A stretch of 17,363 nt of DNA from an uncultured Labedella sp. (GCA_934636065.1 CAKTZW010000005.1:1-17363); one strand, 5' to 3'; positions 6,075-13,373 are shown, counted from the first letter of the stretch. Translations and numbers: made by a program. The notes: generated by a model from the letters alone, not told the origin.

Positions 6075-6815
6075 ATGACCGTGCCGAAGTACCGCGAACT
6101 CGCCGAGGCGATCCGCGCGGAGATCGCGCGGGCTCCCGTCGGAACCCCGACGGCGAGCGAACGGCAGCTCGCCGAGGAGACCGGCGTCTCCAGGATGACA
6201 GCGCGGCGGGCGATCGACGAACTCGTGCGCGAGGGTCTGCTCACGCGCGAGGTCGGACGGGGCACTTTCGTCGCCCGCCCGGTCGTGAGCGTCCCGCTCC
6301 AGCTCACGAGTTTCACCGAGGACATGCGCGCCCGCGGGTACGAGCCGTCGAGCGTCGTCCTGTCCGTGGGTGTCGCGACCGCGGACGACCAGGCGGCCGG
6401 CGTCTTCGGGTCCGGAGTGGAGGTCATGACCCTCTCCCGCCTGCGGCTCGCCGACGGCGTGCCCATCGCGATCGAGCGCAGCCATGTGCGGGCGGGCGCC
6501 TTTCCCGGGATCGACCGGATCGACTTCAGCCACGAGTCCCTCTACCGCGTGCTCACCGAGGACTACGGCGTCCGGTTCGATGCCGGGGAGCAGGTGATCC
6601 GCGCCGCGATCGCGCGCCCGGCCGACGCCGAGACGCTCCGCATCCCGACCGGATCGCCGGTGCTCGAGCTCGTCCGCACGTCGGTCTCGCGCGGTTCCGT
6701 GATCGAGTGGACGACGTCGACGTATCCGGGTTCGCGTTTCGAGCTCTCGGCGCAGATCGCCCCCGTCACAGTTCCGGGATCCGCTCAGCGAAGCGCTCTG
6801 AGAGTGCGCGGTTGA
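6075..6815 (+). CDS. GntR-family regulator, HutC/UTRA subfamily (DasR/NagR-like)
   Basis: This 246-residue transcription factor has an N-terminal winged helix-turn-helix at about 4-68 (YRELAEAIRAEIA, then TASERQLAEETGVSRMTARR as recognition region and GRGTFVARP as wing). The UTRA effector domain runs from about 80 to 235, with LTSFTEDMRARGYEP and SRLRLADGVPIAIERSHV typical of the fold. UTRA domains of this group often sense phosphorylated amino sugars. Setting between nagB and a PTS operon, plus a DasR-like site at 9455-9470, points to a repressor of sugar uptake and breakdown. The last 50 bp overlap the convergent SIS gene. The effector (for example glucosamine 6-phosphate) is inferred. Confidence 0.92.
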   Translation: MTVPKYRELAEAIRAEIARAPVGTPTASERQLAEETGVSRMTARRAIDELVREGLLTREVGRGTFVARPVVSVPLQLTSFTEDMRARGYEPSSVVLSVGVATADDQAAGVFGSGVEVMTLSRLRLADGVPIAIERSHVRAGAFPGIDRIDFSHESLYRVLTEDYGVRFDAGEQVIRAAIARPADAETLRIPTGSPVLELVRTSVSRGSVIEWTTSTYPGSRFELSAQIAPVTVPGSAQRSALRVRG

Positions 6816-7497
6816 ACTCGTCGTTCCCCGGCACGTTGGCGCTGCGCCAGCGGGGCGCGTCCGGCGCGATCTCGTGCACCTCCCGCAGGATCATCGTCCA
6901 CAGCGTCGTGGTCGCGAGGCTCGAGACGGGTGCCGTCACGGGATGATCGGCCGGCCAGGTGGCGTCGCCCGGCGGAACGAGGGTGTCGAGGACGATGTCC
7001 GCGATGTCGACGAGCGGGCGTGAGGCCCGACGCGGGGCGGCGAGGCCGGCGGCGCGCGACGTGAGGGCGACGACGGTCGCTCCGGCCTCTGAGGCGACCT
7101 CGGCGATCTCGACCGGGAAGGGGTTCGTTCCCGAGTTCGAGAACACGACGATCGTGTCGGCCGCCGTGATGGCGGCCCGGCGCGCCTCCTTCTCGCCGAG
7201 TCCCGGTTCGCGCTCGGCGGCCGTGGCGAGGCGGGCGCCGGTGAAGGGGAGCACGCTCGGGTGCCAGATGGGCCGGACGAAGGCGAGCCCGCCGGCGCGG
7301 AAGAACGTCTCGAGCACTGCGGCCATCGAGTGCCCGGCGCCCGCCGGCCGGACGAGGCCGCCGGCCTCCGCCGTGCGGGCGATCGCCTCGGCTGTGGAGC
7401 GGATCGCCGCGCGGTTGCGCTCGGCGACCTCCGAGACGTAGACGCCCAGGTCGTGCGTCCTCACATCGGTCGTGTCGTCGTTCGTGTCGTCGTTCAC
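6766..7497 (-). CDS. SIS-domain phosphosugar-binding protein (UPF0309-like)
   Basis: The protein has 243 residues from GTG 7497. GAGHS (53-57) and SNSGTNP (120-126) are sugar-phosphate-binding loops of the SIS fold, with the strand-helix pattern VFSNSGTNPFPVEIAEVASE following. The C-terminal NVPGNDEFNR resembles the ending of the UPF0309 'sugar isomerase domain' proteins. It probably isomerises or otherwise acts on the phosphosugar delivered by the neighbouring PTS; the true reaction is not known for the family. The start overlaps the PTS stop as GTGA (7494-7497), so the two genes are translationally coupled. The 3' end overlaps gntR tail to tail. Confidence 0.85.
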   Translation of the reverse strand: MNDDTNDDTTDVRTHDLGVYVSEVAERNRAAIRSTAEAIARTAEAGGLVRPAGAGHSMAAVLETFFRAGGLAFVRPIWHPSVLPFTGARLATAAEREPGLGEKEARRAAITAADTIVVFSNSGTNPFPVEIAEVASEAGATVVALTSRAAGLAAPRRASRPLVDIADIVLDTLVPPGDATWPADHPVTAPVSSLATTTLWTMILREVHEIAPDAPRWRSANVPGNDEFNRALSERFAERIPEL

Positions 7498-9386
7498 AGC
7501 CAGCCCTTCTCTTCCAGCGCGTCCTCGAGGCGGGCGCGCACGTGCTTCACATCCACGAAGCTCGTGATCGGCACGGCGAGCGGCGCGATGTCGCCGACCT
7601 CGGAGAGGTAGCTCGCCTGCGCGATCACGAGGTCGACGCGGCGTCCGCGGGCGGAGCCGACATCGGCGTGGTCGATCTCCGCCGGCACGCCCATCTGCTC
7701 GAGCGCCTTCTGGGCCGTCGTGCGCAGGATGAGACTCGAGCCCATCCCGGCTCCGCACACCGCGAGCACGGAGAGCGTCTCGGGTCGCGTGGTGGTGGCG
7801 GTCGTGAACCCGCCGCGCGTCCCGCGTCGGGTGGGCGCGGCATCGGTGTCGGCGGACCCCGCCGCGCCGGTCGGTTCGGCCGGGTGAGCGGGATCGGGGA
7901 CGAGGACCGGCCCGGCGGTGGCGGAGTCGCTGTCGGCGGTGCCACGGGCGTCGTCGATCCCGTCCACGTCGATCCCGTCAGCGTCGATCCCGTCCACGTC
8001 GTCGCGGTGTCGGCGACCGAGCGCGACGAGGATCAGGACCGTCGCGGCCACCACGATCGCGGCGATGACCCACAGGGTCCACTCGCCGAGCGGGGCGAGC
8101 AGCGAGCCGAGTCCCGCGAGGATCCAGCCGACGACGAACCAGTCCGAGTCGGCCAGGGTCGCGAGCTCCGGGGCGGTGTCGCCCCACACGCCCCAGCCGA
8201 TCCACTGTCCGAACGCGAGGACGACGCCGTTCAGGACGCCGCCGAACACCGCCCCGCGCCACCCGGCGACGGCATTGCCGAAGACGCCGCCGGCGCCACC
8301 GCCGAAGAAGAGCATGATCATCGGCGGGACGAGGACGAACCAGCCCGTGCTCGCGAACAGCCCCATGAGGAGGAGGAACACGACCGTCGAGGAGAGGAAG
8401 CCGAGCATGACGGCGGTCGGCGCCTGCGTGAACGTCACGGGAAGGTCGAGGGCGGGCTTCGCCCCCGGGAGCGCCTTCTCGGAGAGGCCCTTGAACGCGG
8501 GGACGATCTCGGAGAGGAACATCCGGACGCCGAAGAGGAGGATCGCGATGCCGGCCGCGAACCGCAGCGCCTGGAGCAGTGCCCACACCCCCGGAAGGAC
8601 CGTGGCGTCGCCCATCTGCTCGGCGAGGACCGTCGCGTCGGCGAACGCGATCGCGACGAGCATGATGACGCCGATGACGAACGCCGTGGAGACGTTGATG
8701 TCCTTGAAGAAGGAGAGCGCCCGCGGCAGCTTCAGATTCTCCGAGTCGTGCCGCTTCGGGTCGCCGAGCCGCAGCGCCTTCGCGCCGTAGCCGGCGGCGA
8801 TCGCGATCGTCGAGTCGGTGTGGGCGAGTCCCACCTGCTCGTCGCCCATCACGCGGCGCATGAGCGGGGCCGTCCACAGCGGCTGCAGCACCCAGTAGCA
8901 CCCGATGAGGAGCGATCCGACGCCGGCGAGCACCCAGCGGTTGACGTCACCGAACGCTTCGACGAGGCTCGCCGCGATCACGACGCTCATCCAGTACATG
9001 AGGTGACCGGTGAGGTAGACGAAGCGCGCGGCGCGGAAGAGCCGGACGAGCACGAGGTGCACGACGAAACCACCCGCGATGATGAGCGGGACGACGGAGC
9101 CCTGGCCCGCCGTGAAGTCGACGAGCGTCGACTCGGCGGTCGGGGGCTCGAGGCCCATGGCGCTCGCGACGATCACCTGGAAGCTCGACAAGCCGCCGAC
9201 GAAGATCTCGACGCCGATGTTGAGCACGACGACGCCGATGGTCGCGCGCAGGCCACCGGCGATGATCTGCTCGATGGGCTTGCGCTGCAGGGCGAGACCG
9301 ACGATGGCGATGATCCCGATGAGCACCGCGACCTGACTGAACAGGTTGTTGGTGATGACCTCGACGATGTCCTCGAAGGTTGACAT
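7494..9386 (-). CDS. PTS EIIC-EIIB fusion, ascorbate/galactitol superfamily (UlaA-UlaB type)
   Basis: This 630-residue permease imports a sugar and phosphorylates it. Residues 1-458 form a polytopic EIIC of the UlaA/SgaT type (NNLFSQVAVLIGIIAIVGLA near the start, about 11 helices). Residues 459-535 are a linker rich in Asp, Gly and Thr. Residues 537-630 are a UlaB-type EIIB, whose VLAVCGAGMGSS places the phosphorylated Cys at 544. No EIIA, HPr or EI is encoded here, so phosphate must come from elsewhere. GGGAG about 5-10 bases upstream supports the ATG at 9386. Although the family is named for ascorbate, the linked nagB, SIS and DasR-like GntR genes and the absence of ulaD/E/F genes suggest an amino sugar or a related sugar. 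Confidence 0.9.
   Translation of the reverse strand: MSTFEDIVEVITNNLFSQVAVLIGIIAIVGLALQRKPIEQIIAGGLRATIGVVVLNIGVEIFVGGLSSFQVIVASAMGLEPPTAESTLVDFTAGQGSVVPLIIAGGFVVHLVLVRLFRAARFVYLTGHLMYWMSVVIAASLVEAFGDVNRWVLAGVGSLLIGCYWVLQPLWTAPLMRRVMGDEQVGLAHTDSTIAIAAGYGAKALRLGDPKRHDSENLKLPRALSFFKDINVSTAFVIGVIMLVAIAFADATVLAEQMGDATVLPGVWALLQALRFAAGIAILLFGVRMFLSEIVPAFKGLSEKALPGAKPALDLPVTFTQAPTAVMLGFLSSTVVFLLLMGLFASTGWFVLVPPMIMLFFGGGAGGVFGNAVAGWRGAVFGGVLNGVVLAFGQWIGWGVWGDTAPELATLADSDWFVVGWILAGLGSLLAPLGEWTLWVIAAIVVAATVLILVALGRRHRDDVDGIDADGIDVDGIDDARGTADSDSATAGPVLVPDPAHPAEPTGAAGSADTDAAPTRRGTRGGFTTATTTRPETLSVLAVCGAGMGSSLILRTTAQKALEQMGVPAEIDHADVGSARGRRVDLVIAQASYLSEVGDIAPLAVPITSFVDVKHVRARLEDALEEKGWL
7954..7998 (-). 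repeat. Three 15-bp tandem repeats encoding a DVDGI linker in the PTS protein
   Basis: The plus-strand units TCGATCCCGTCCACG (7954-7968), a copy with two or three changes (7969-7983) and an exact copy (7984-7998) are contiguous. They encode the Asp/Gly stretch at about residues 463-479 between EIIC and EIIB. Slippage by one unit would keep the frame. Confidence 0.75.
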
Positions 9387-9416
9387 GGTGCTCCCGTTCC
9401 TGTGTCGGCGTGCCGT

Positions 9417-9448
9417 CTGATCGAACGATCAGCGCTTCGGGGGAAGCG
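9417..9448 (-). promoter_or_regulatory. Two adjacent hairpins in the PTS operon leader
   Basis: CTGATCG/CGATCAG (9417-9423 and 9426-9432, 2-base spacer) abuts CGCTTC/GAAGCG (9433-9438 and 9443-9448, loop of four G on the plus strand). Both are perfect. They lie between the predicted transcription start (near 9451) and the ribosome-binding site of the PTS gene, so they would be in the mRNA leader. The first is also a good DNA palindrome for a protein. Confidence 0.5.
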
Positions 9449-9454
9449 TGCTCA

Positions 9455-9470
9455 AATGGTATAGCCCACT
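9455..9470. promoter_or_regulatory. DasR/NagR-like GntR operator overlapping the PTS operon -10
   Basis: AATGGTATAGCCCACT matches the DasR consensus AGTGGTCTAGACCACT at 13 of 16 positions, including the outer TGGT and CCA blocks of the palindrome. On the minus strand it contains TATACC (9463-9458), the best -10 for the PTS operon, so binding would block transcription. Confidence 0.6.
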
Positions 9471-9604
9471 TGTTTCCGACATGCTACGCGGCCGGGCGTC
9501 GGGCGTCGAGTGCGGATCCCACAGCCGACGGATCGCGACACCCGTGTCGCCTAGCGCCGTCGCGCGCCGCTGGCAAGGCACTGGCCGGGGGAGACCGGCG
9601 GTCG

Positions 9605-9610
9605 TAGCGT
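9605..9610 (+). promoter_or_regulatory. -10 hexamer TAGCGT of the small acidic protein gene (leaderless)
   Basis: TAGCGT is followed by six bases and then the ATG at 9617. The hexamer is identical to that at 829-834. Confidence 0.6.
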
Positions 9611-9616
9611 GGCCGC

Positions 9617-9967
9617 ATGAGCAACGAGAGCAGCACCGGACCTGAAGGCGTCGACCCGGAGTTCGCCCCGGACGACCTGGGCACCGGCGGTTTCGGGAAC
9701 GACGGCGTCGGCACCGACCTCCCGGGGGACGCCGCGAACGACAGCGCGCGGGCGACGCCGGGCGGCACGGCGGACGACAGCCGGACCAACGAAGAGGTCG
9801 AGGAGACGGCGACGGGCGACTCCGGCGACCCGGGCGCCGGGCGCCAAGGCCCGATGGTGGATGACGCGTCGATCGACTGGAACGCGCTGGAGGGCGACGG
9901 ATCGTCGGCGCCCGCCGGCATTCCGACCGACGCGGAACCGACGGACGGCGAGGCACCGGCGCCGTAG
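9617..9967 (+). CDS. Small acidic, disordered hypothetical protein
   Basis: The protein has 116 residues, rich in Asp, Gly, Glu, Ala, Pro and Thr, with no hydrophobic segment, Cys or Lys and only three Arg. The only ordered-looking stretch is near the C-terminus (PMVDDASIDWNALEGDG). I do not recognise a family. A leaderless promoter immediately upstream supports expression. It ends 36 bp before the phosphoketolase gene, which has its own ribosome-binding site, so a bicistronic transcript is possible. It resembles the acidic tail of the protein at 879 only in composition. Confidence 0.6.
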   Translation: MSNESSTGPEGVDPEFAPDDLGTGGFGNDGVGTDLPGDAANDSARATPGGTADDSRTNEEVEETATGDSGDPGAGRQGPMVDDASIDWNALEGDGSSAPAGIPTDAEPTDGEAPAP

Positions 9968-10003
9968 TCCCGGCACCGTGATGCACGCCGAGGAGCCGAG
10001 CCC

Positions 10004-12406
10004 GTGACCGTGCCGACAGCGCCGGACGGCGACCCGTCGCTCGCCGCGGTCGACGCCTGGTGGCGCGCGGCGAACTACCTGACCGCCGGCCAGATCTACC
10101 TCATGGGTGATCCGCTGCTGCGCGAGCCGTTGCGGCCCGAGAGCATCAAGCCGCGACTGCTCGGCCACTGGGGGACTTCGCCGGCGCTCAGCCTCGTGTA
10201 CGCGCACCTCAATCGGGTCATCGTCTCGAAGGGCGTCCCGACCGTGTACGTGTGCGGGCCCGGTCACGGCGGTCCGGCGATGGTCGCGAACGCGTGGCTC
10301 GACGGGACCTACTCGGAGCTCTTCCCCGAGGTCACGCCGGATGAGGCGGGGTTGCGCCGCCTCGTCCGGCAGTTCTCCTTCCCCGGCGGGATCCCGTCGC
10401 ACGCCGCTCCCGAGACGCCGGGCTCCATCAACGAGGGCGGCGAGCTCGGCTACTCCCTCATGCACGCCTACGGCGCGGCGCTCGACAACCCCGGTCTCGT
10501 GGTGGCGTGCGTCATCGGCGACGGCGAAGCGGAGACGGGTCCGCTCGCGGCGAGCTGGTGGGGCAACGTGTTCCTCGACCCGCGCACGGACGGCGCCGTC
10601 CTCCCGATCCTCAACCTCAACGGGTACAAGATCGCGAATCCGACGATCCTCTCCCGCATCCCCGAGGAGCAGCTCGTCGCGTTCATCCGCGGGCACGGCT
10701 ACGAGCCGATCCTCGTGTCCGGTGGCTTCGACGGCGAGGACCCGATGATCGTGCACCGGAGCCTCGCCCGCGCGCTGGACGATGCGTACGACAGGATCCG
10801 CCGCATCTGGACGAGCGCGCGCGACGCCGAATCGCTCGCGGACCGCACCCCCGAGATGCCGCCGCTCATCGTCCTGCGGACGCCGAAGGGCTGGACGGGA
10901 CCCGCCGAGGTCGACGGTCAGCGGGTCGAGGGAACGTTCCACGCGCACCAGGTTCCGCTCTCCGGGGTCCGCGACGACGCCGACCATCGCGCGCAGCTCG
11001 AACGCTGGCTGCGCTCCTACCGACCGGAGGAGCTCTTCGACGAGCACGGCAGGCCCCGTGCGGTCCTGCTCCCGTTGCGTCCCGTCGGCGGGATGCGGAT
11101 GAGCGCGAGTCCGCACACGAACGGCGGGACCGTCGAGCGCCTCGACCTCCCGGACATCGCTCCCCACGCCGTCGACGTGGACGCCGATGGCGAGGGGGGC
11201 CGCACGGCCACGGCGGGGGCGACGGGCGTGTTCGGCGGCTGGCTGCGCGACGTCGTCGCCGCCAACCCGACGACGTTCCGCCTCTTCGGTCCCGACGAGG
11301 TCGCGTCGAATCGGCTGCAGGCGGTGTTCGAGGAGACGAACAGGGCGTGGCAACTGCCCACCGTGGCGACGGACGATCACCTCGCGACCGAGGGCCGCGT
11401 GATCGAAGCGCTCAGCGAGCACCTCATGCAGGGACTGCTCGAGGGCTACCTGCTCACGGGGCGGCACGGGCTCCTCACGACGTACGAGGCGTTCGTGCAC
11501 ATCGTCGACTCGATGTTCAACCAGCACGCGAAGTGGCTCGAGTCCGCGGCGGGGGTGCCCTGGCGGAAGCCGGTGCCCTCCCTCACCTACCTGTTGTCCT
11601 CCCACGTGTGGCGGCAGGACCACAACGGGTTCTCGCACCAGGACCCCGGTTTCCTGGGCGTCGTCGTCAACAAGCAGGCCGACGTCGTGCGGGTCTATCT
11701 GCCCGCCGACGCCAACACGCTCCTCGTCACGATGGAGCACGTCTTCCGGACGGAGGATCGCATCAACGTCGTCGTCGCCGGGAAGCAGGAGCAGCCGGCG
11801 TGGCTCTCCCTCGACGAGGCCCGCACCCATGTCGAGGCCGGGCTCGGCCGGTGGGACTGGGCCGGCACGGAGGTGGACGGTGAGGAGCCGGACGTCGTGC
11901 TCGCCTGCGCGGGCGACGTGCCGACGCTCGAGACGGTGGCGGCGGCGCAGCTCCTGCGGCAGCGCGTGCCCGGCCTGCGGATCCGCGTCGTCAACGTGTC
12001 GGACCTCATGAAGCTGCAGGACCCCGATCAGCACCCGCACGGTCTGCCCGACGAGGAGTTCGACGCGCTCTTCACGCGGGACAAGCCCATCGTCTTCGCG
12101 TTCCACGGGTACCCGACGCTCGTGCATCAGCTCGCGTACCGGCGCGCCAATCACGGCAACCTCCACGTGCGGGGCTTCGTCGAGAAGGGCACGACGACGA
12201 CGCCGTTCGACATGGTCCACCTCAACGACCTCGACCGCTACCGCCTCGCGCTCGACGTGCTGCACCGTGTGCCGGGCCTCGAGTACCGGCCGGGGATGCG
12301 GAAGCTCGCGGACGAGTGGCACCAGGCGCGCACGGCTGCACGCGCGTATGCGTACGAGCACGGCGAGGACCCGTCGTGGATCACGGACTGGCGCTTCGAG
12401 CGCTGA
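10004..12406 (+). CDS. xfp: Xylulose-5-phosphate/fructose-6-phosphate phosphoketolase
   Basis: This thiamine-diphosphate enzyme splits xylulose 5-phosphate (and often fructose 6-phosphate) with phosphate to give acetyl phosphate and glyceraldehyde 3-phosphate or erythrose 4-phosphate. It has 800 residues, which is full length. LLGHWGTSP (52-60) and GPGHGGP (85-91) carry substrate and cofactor histidines. GDGEAETGPLA (172-182), with the asparagines of ILNLNGYKI (202-210), forms the Mg-ThDP-binding motif. The central pyrimidine-binding domain and the C-terminal domain (about 600-800) follow without a break. GTG 10004 is set by AGGAG at 9991-9995. Whether it accepts both substrates cannot be read from sequence. 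It would link the neighbouring sugar pathway, through fructose 6-phosphate, to acetyl phosphate. Confidence 0.95.
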   Translation: MTVPTAPDGDPSLAAVDAWWRAANYLTAGQIYLMGDPLLREPLRPESIKPRLLGHWGTSPALSLVYAHLNRVIVSKGVPTVYVCGPGHGGPAMVANAWLDGTYSELFPEVTPDEAGLRRLVRQFSFPGGIPSHAAPETPGSINEGGELGYSLMHAYGAALDNPGLVVACVIGDGEAETGPLAASWWGNVFLDPRTDGAVLPILNLNGYKIANPTILSRIPEEQLVAFIRGHGYEPILVSGGFDGEDPMIVHRSLARALDDAYDRIRRIWTSARDAESLADRTPEMPPLIVLRTPKGWTGPAEVDGQRVEGTFHAHQVPLSGVRDDADHRAQLERWLRSYRPEELFDEHGRPRAVLLPLRPVGGMRMSASPHTNGGTVERLDLPDIAPHAVDVDADGEGGRTATAGATGVFGGWLRDVVAANPTTFRLFGPDEVASNRLQAVFEETNRAWQLPTVATDDHLATEGRVIEALSEHLMQGLLEGYLLTGRHGLLTTYEAFVHIVDSMFNQHAKWLESAAGVPWRKPVPSLTYLLSSHVWRQDHNGFSHQDPGFLGVVVNKQADVVRVYLPADANTLLVTMEHVFRTEDRINVVVAGKQEQPAWLSLDEARTHVEAGLGRWDWAGTEVDGEEPDVVLACAGDVPTLETVAAAQLLRQRVPGLRIRVVNVSDLMKLQDPDQHPHGLPDEEFDALFTRDKPIVFAFHGYPTLVHQLAYRRANHGNLHVRGFVEKGTTTTPFDMVHLNDLDRYRLALDVLHRVPGLEYRPGMRKLADEWHQARTAARAYAYEHGEDPSWITDWRFER

Positions 12407-12456
12407 CGCACGGGCACTGCCTGCTCGTCGCGAGGCGTGGTTCACGTCGACCCGAG

Positions 12457-12462
12457 TACGCT
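12457..12462 (+). promoter_or_regulatory. -10 hexamer TACGCT of the membrane protein gene (leaderless)
   Basis: TACGCT is followed by six bases and then the ATG at 12469, which decides this start over upstream in-frame ATGs that lie inside the phosphoketolase gene. Confidence 0.55.
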
Positions 12463-12468
12463 CGCGGC

Positions 12469-12966
12469 ATGAAGCAGGGGTCCGCTCGTCCGCAGCAGGA
12501 CGCTCCAGGCCATGGGATCCTCGGAACATCGACTCTGACAGGCGCTGTCATCGGCGTCCTCCTCGCCGTCGGCCTGGTCGCGGTGAACGTCACCGTCTCC
12601 GGGGTCGCGAGTCTGCTCGATGCGCTGAACGCTCTCGCCGCATCGTCAGTTCTCCTCTTCCCCTATCTCCTCGTCCTACTGGTGCCGCTCCTCGCACTGG
12701 ACGGTCTCCTGACCGCCGTCGTCCTTCAGAGGCGGGCGCGGAGCAACCGCTCTGTGAGCCTTCCCCGCTACGCGGTCACTCTTGCGTGTTTCGGCACGGC
12801 TTCGATCGCGTTGATCCTGCCGGTGCTCGTCGGCATCGTGAGAAGTCCGCTCTCGGTTCAGGTCTGGCTCGGAGGCGCGGCTCTGACCTTCTCGATTCTC
12901 TTCGTGCTCGGCGCGATCGCCGGCCGATCGGTCCTGTCCCGGGTACGGAGCCCTCTCGAGGGCTGA
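12469..12966 (+). CDS. Hypothetical four-helix membrane protein
   Basis: The protein has 165 residues and no family I recognise. Hydrophobic segments at about 22-46, 57-86, 99-123 and 129-152 predict four membrane helices. A polar N-terminus and a loop rich in Arg/Ser (88-100) are probably cytoplasmic. Codon use is less GC-biased than in neighbours, with more T-ending codons, which suggests low expression or more recent arrival. It runs towards the convergent HxlR gene and ends 28 bp from its stop, with only the short palindrome GCTCGCGAGC (12984-12993) between them. Confidence 0.7.
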   Translation: MKQGSARPQQDAPGHGILGTSTLTGAVIGVLLAVGLVAVNVTVSGVASLLDALNALAASSVLLFPYLLVLLVPLLALDGLLTAVVLQRRARSNRSVSLPRYAVTLACFGTASIALILPVLVGIVRSPLSVQVWLGGAALTFSILFVLGAIAGRSVLSRVRSPLEG

Positions 12967-12994
12967 ACGCTGACGAACTCGGTGCTCGCGAGCC

Positions 12995-13339
12995 TCAGCT
13001 CTTCTGTTGCGCCGCCGTCAGGTTGTCGTGGGCCCAGGCGCCCAACTGGTCGAGGATCGGGAGGAGGCGCCGACCGCCCTCCGTGAGGGTGTAGCCGACG
13101 GCGACGGGAGGGCCGGGGTCCACGTTCCGTTCGATCAGGGACGCGTCCGCGAGTTCGGAGAGCCGGTCGGAGAGCACGGCGTCGCTGATCCCGTCGACCG
13201 ATCGTCGGAGCGCGGCGAAGGAGAGCGGCCCGGCTCCGAGCGAGGAGACGATCATGCCGTTCCACCGCTTGCCGAGGATGGAGAAGGCGAGCGTGACCGA
13301 TGCGTCACAGATGTGAACATCGCCGCTCCGGGTTGCCAT
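12995..13339 (-). CDS. HxlR-family winged-helix regulator (YodB/HypR-like)
   Basis: The protein has 114 residues. The HxlR core begins ICDASVTLAFSILGKRWNGM, with a conserved N-terminal Cys11 and the family's GxKW-type motif (GKRW). The helix-turn-helix lies around SFAALRRSVDGISDAVLSDR and the wing around VGYTLTEGGRRLLP. In YodB, QsrR and HypR the equivalent cysteine senses quinones, diamide or hypochlorite, and azoreductase genes are common targets. Here the azoreductase gene is divergent, 112 bp away, so this is probably its redox-sensing repressor. TAGACT six bases before the ATG at 13339 supports the start. Confidence 0.88.
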   Translation of the reverse strand: MATRSGDVHICDASVTLAFSILGKRWNGMIVSSLGAGPLSFAALRRSVDGISDAVLSDRLSELADASLIERNVDPGPPVAVGYTLTEGGRRLLPILDQLGAWAHDNLTAAQQKS

Positions 13340-13345
13340 GACACC

Positions 13346-13360
13346 AGTCTAGCGTGCTAG
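13346..13360 (-). promoter_or_regulatory. hxlR -10 hexamer TAGACT with overlapping palindrome CTAGC-GT-GCTAG
   Basis: On the minus strand TAGACT (13351-13346) lies six bases before the hxlR ATG, so the gene looks leaderless. The perfect inverted repeat CTAGC/GCTAG (13349-13360) overlaps it and could be the site through which the regulator controls itself. Confidence 0.5.
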
Positions 13361-13373
13361 CGTTATCGGAGTC

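Noticed and set aside
5171..6466. A nagB start as far upstream as 6466, giving a 431-residue protein
   Set aside because: The extension would overlap gntR and the divergent promoter region. NagB homology and a good ribosome-binding site begin at 5950.
7542..9383. A 613-codon plus-strand frame over the PTS gene
   Set aside because: Low-complexity Arg/Asp/Glu/His protein lacking any motif, exactly antisense to a well-supported PTS EIIC-EIIB.
9551..12529. A 992-codon open frame antisense to the phosphoketolase
   Set aside because: It is the mirror of the real gene's GC-rich third positions. The translation is Arg/Val/Glu/His-rich with no recognisable domain, and xfp is complete on the other strand.
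12967..12994. GCTCGCGAGC as a terminator between the membrane protein and hxlR genes
   Set aside because: A 10-bp palindrome with no loop cannot form a useful RNA hairpin, and such palindromes are frequent in DNA this GC-rich.
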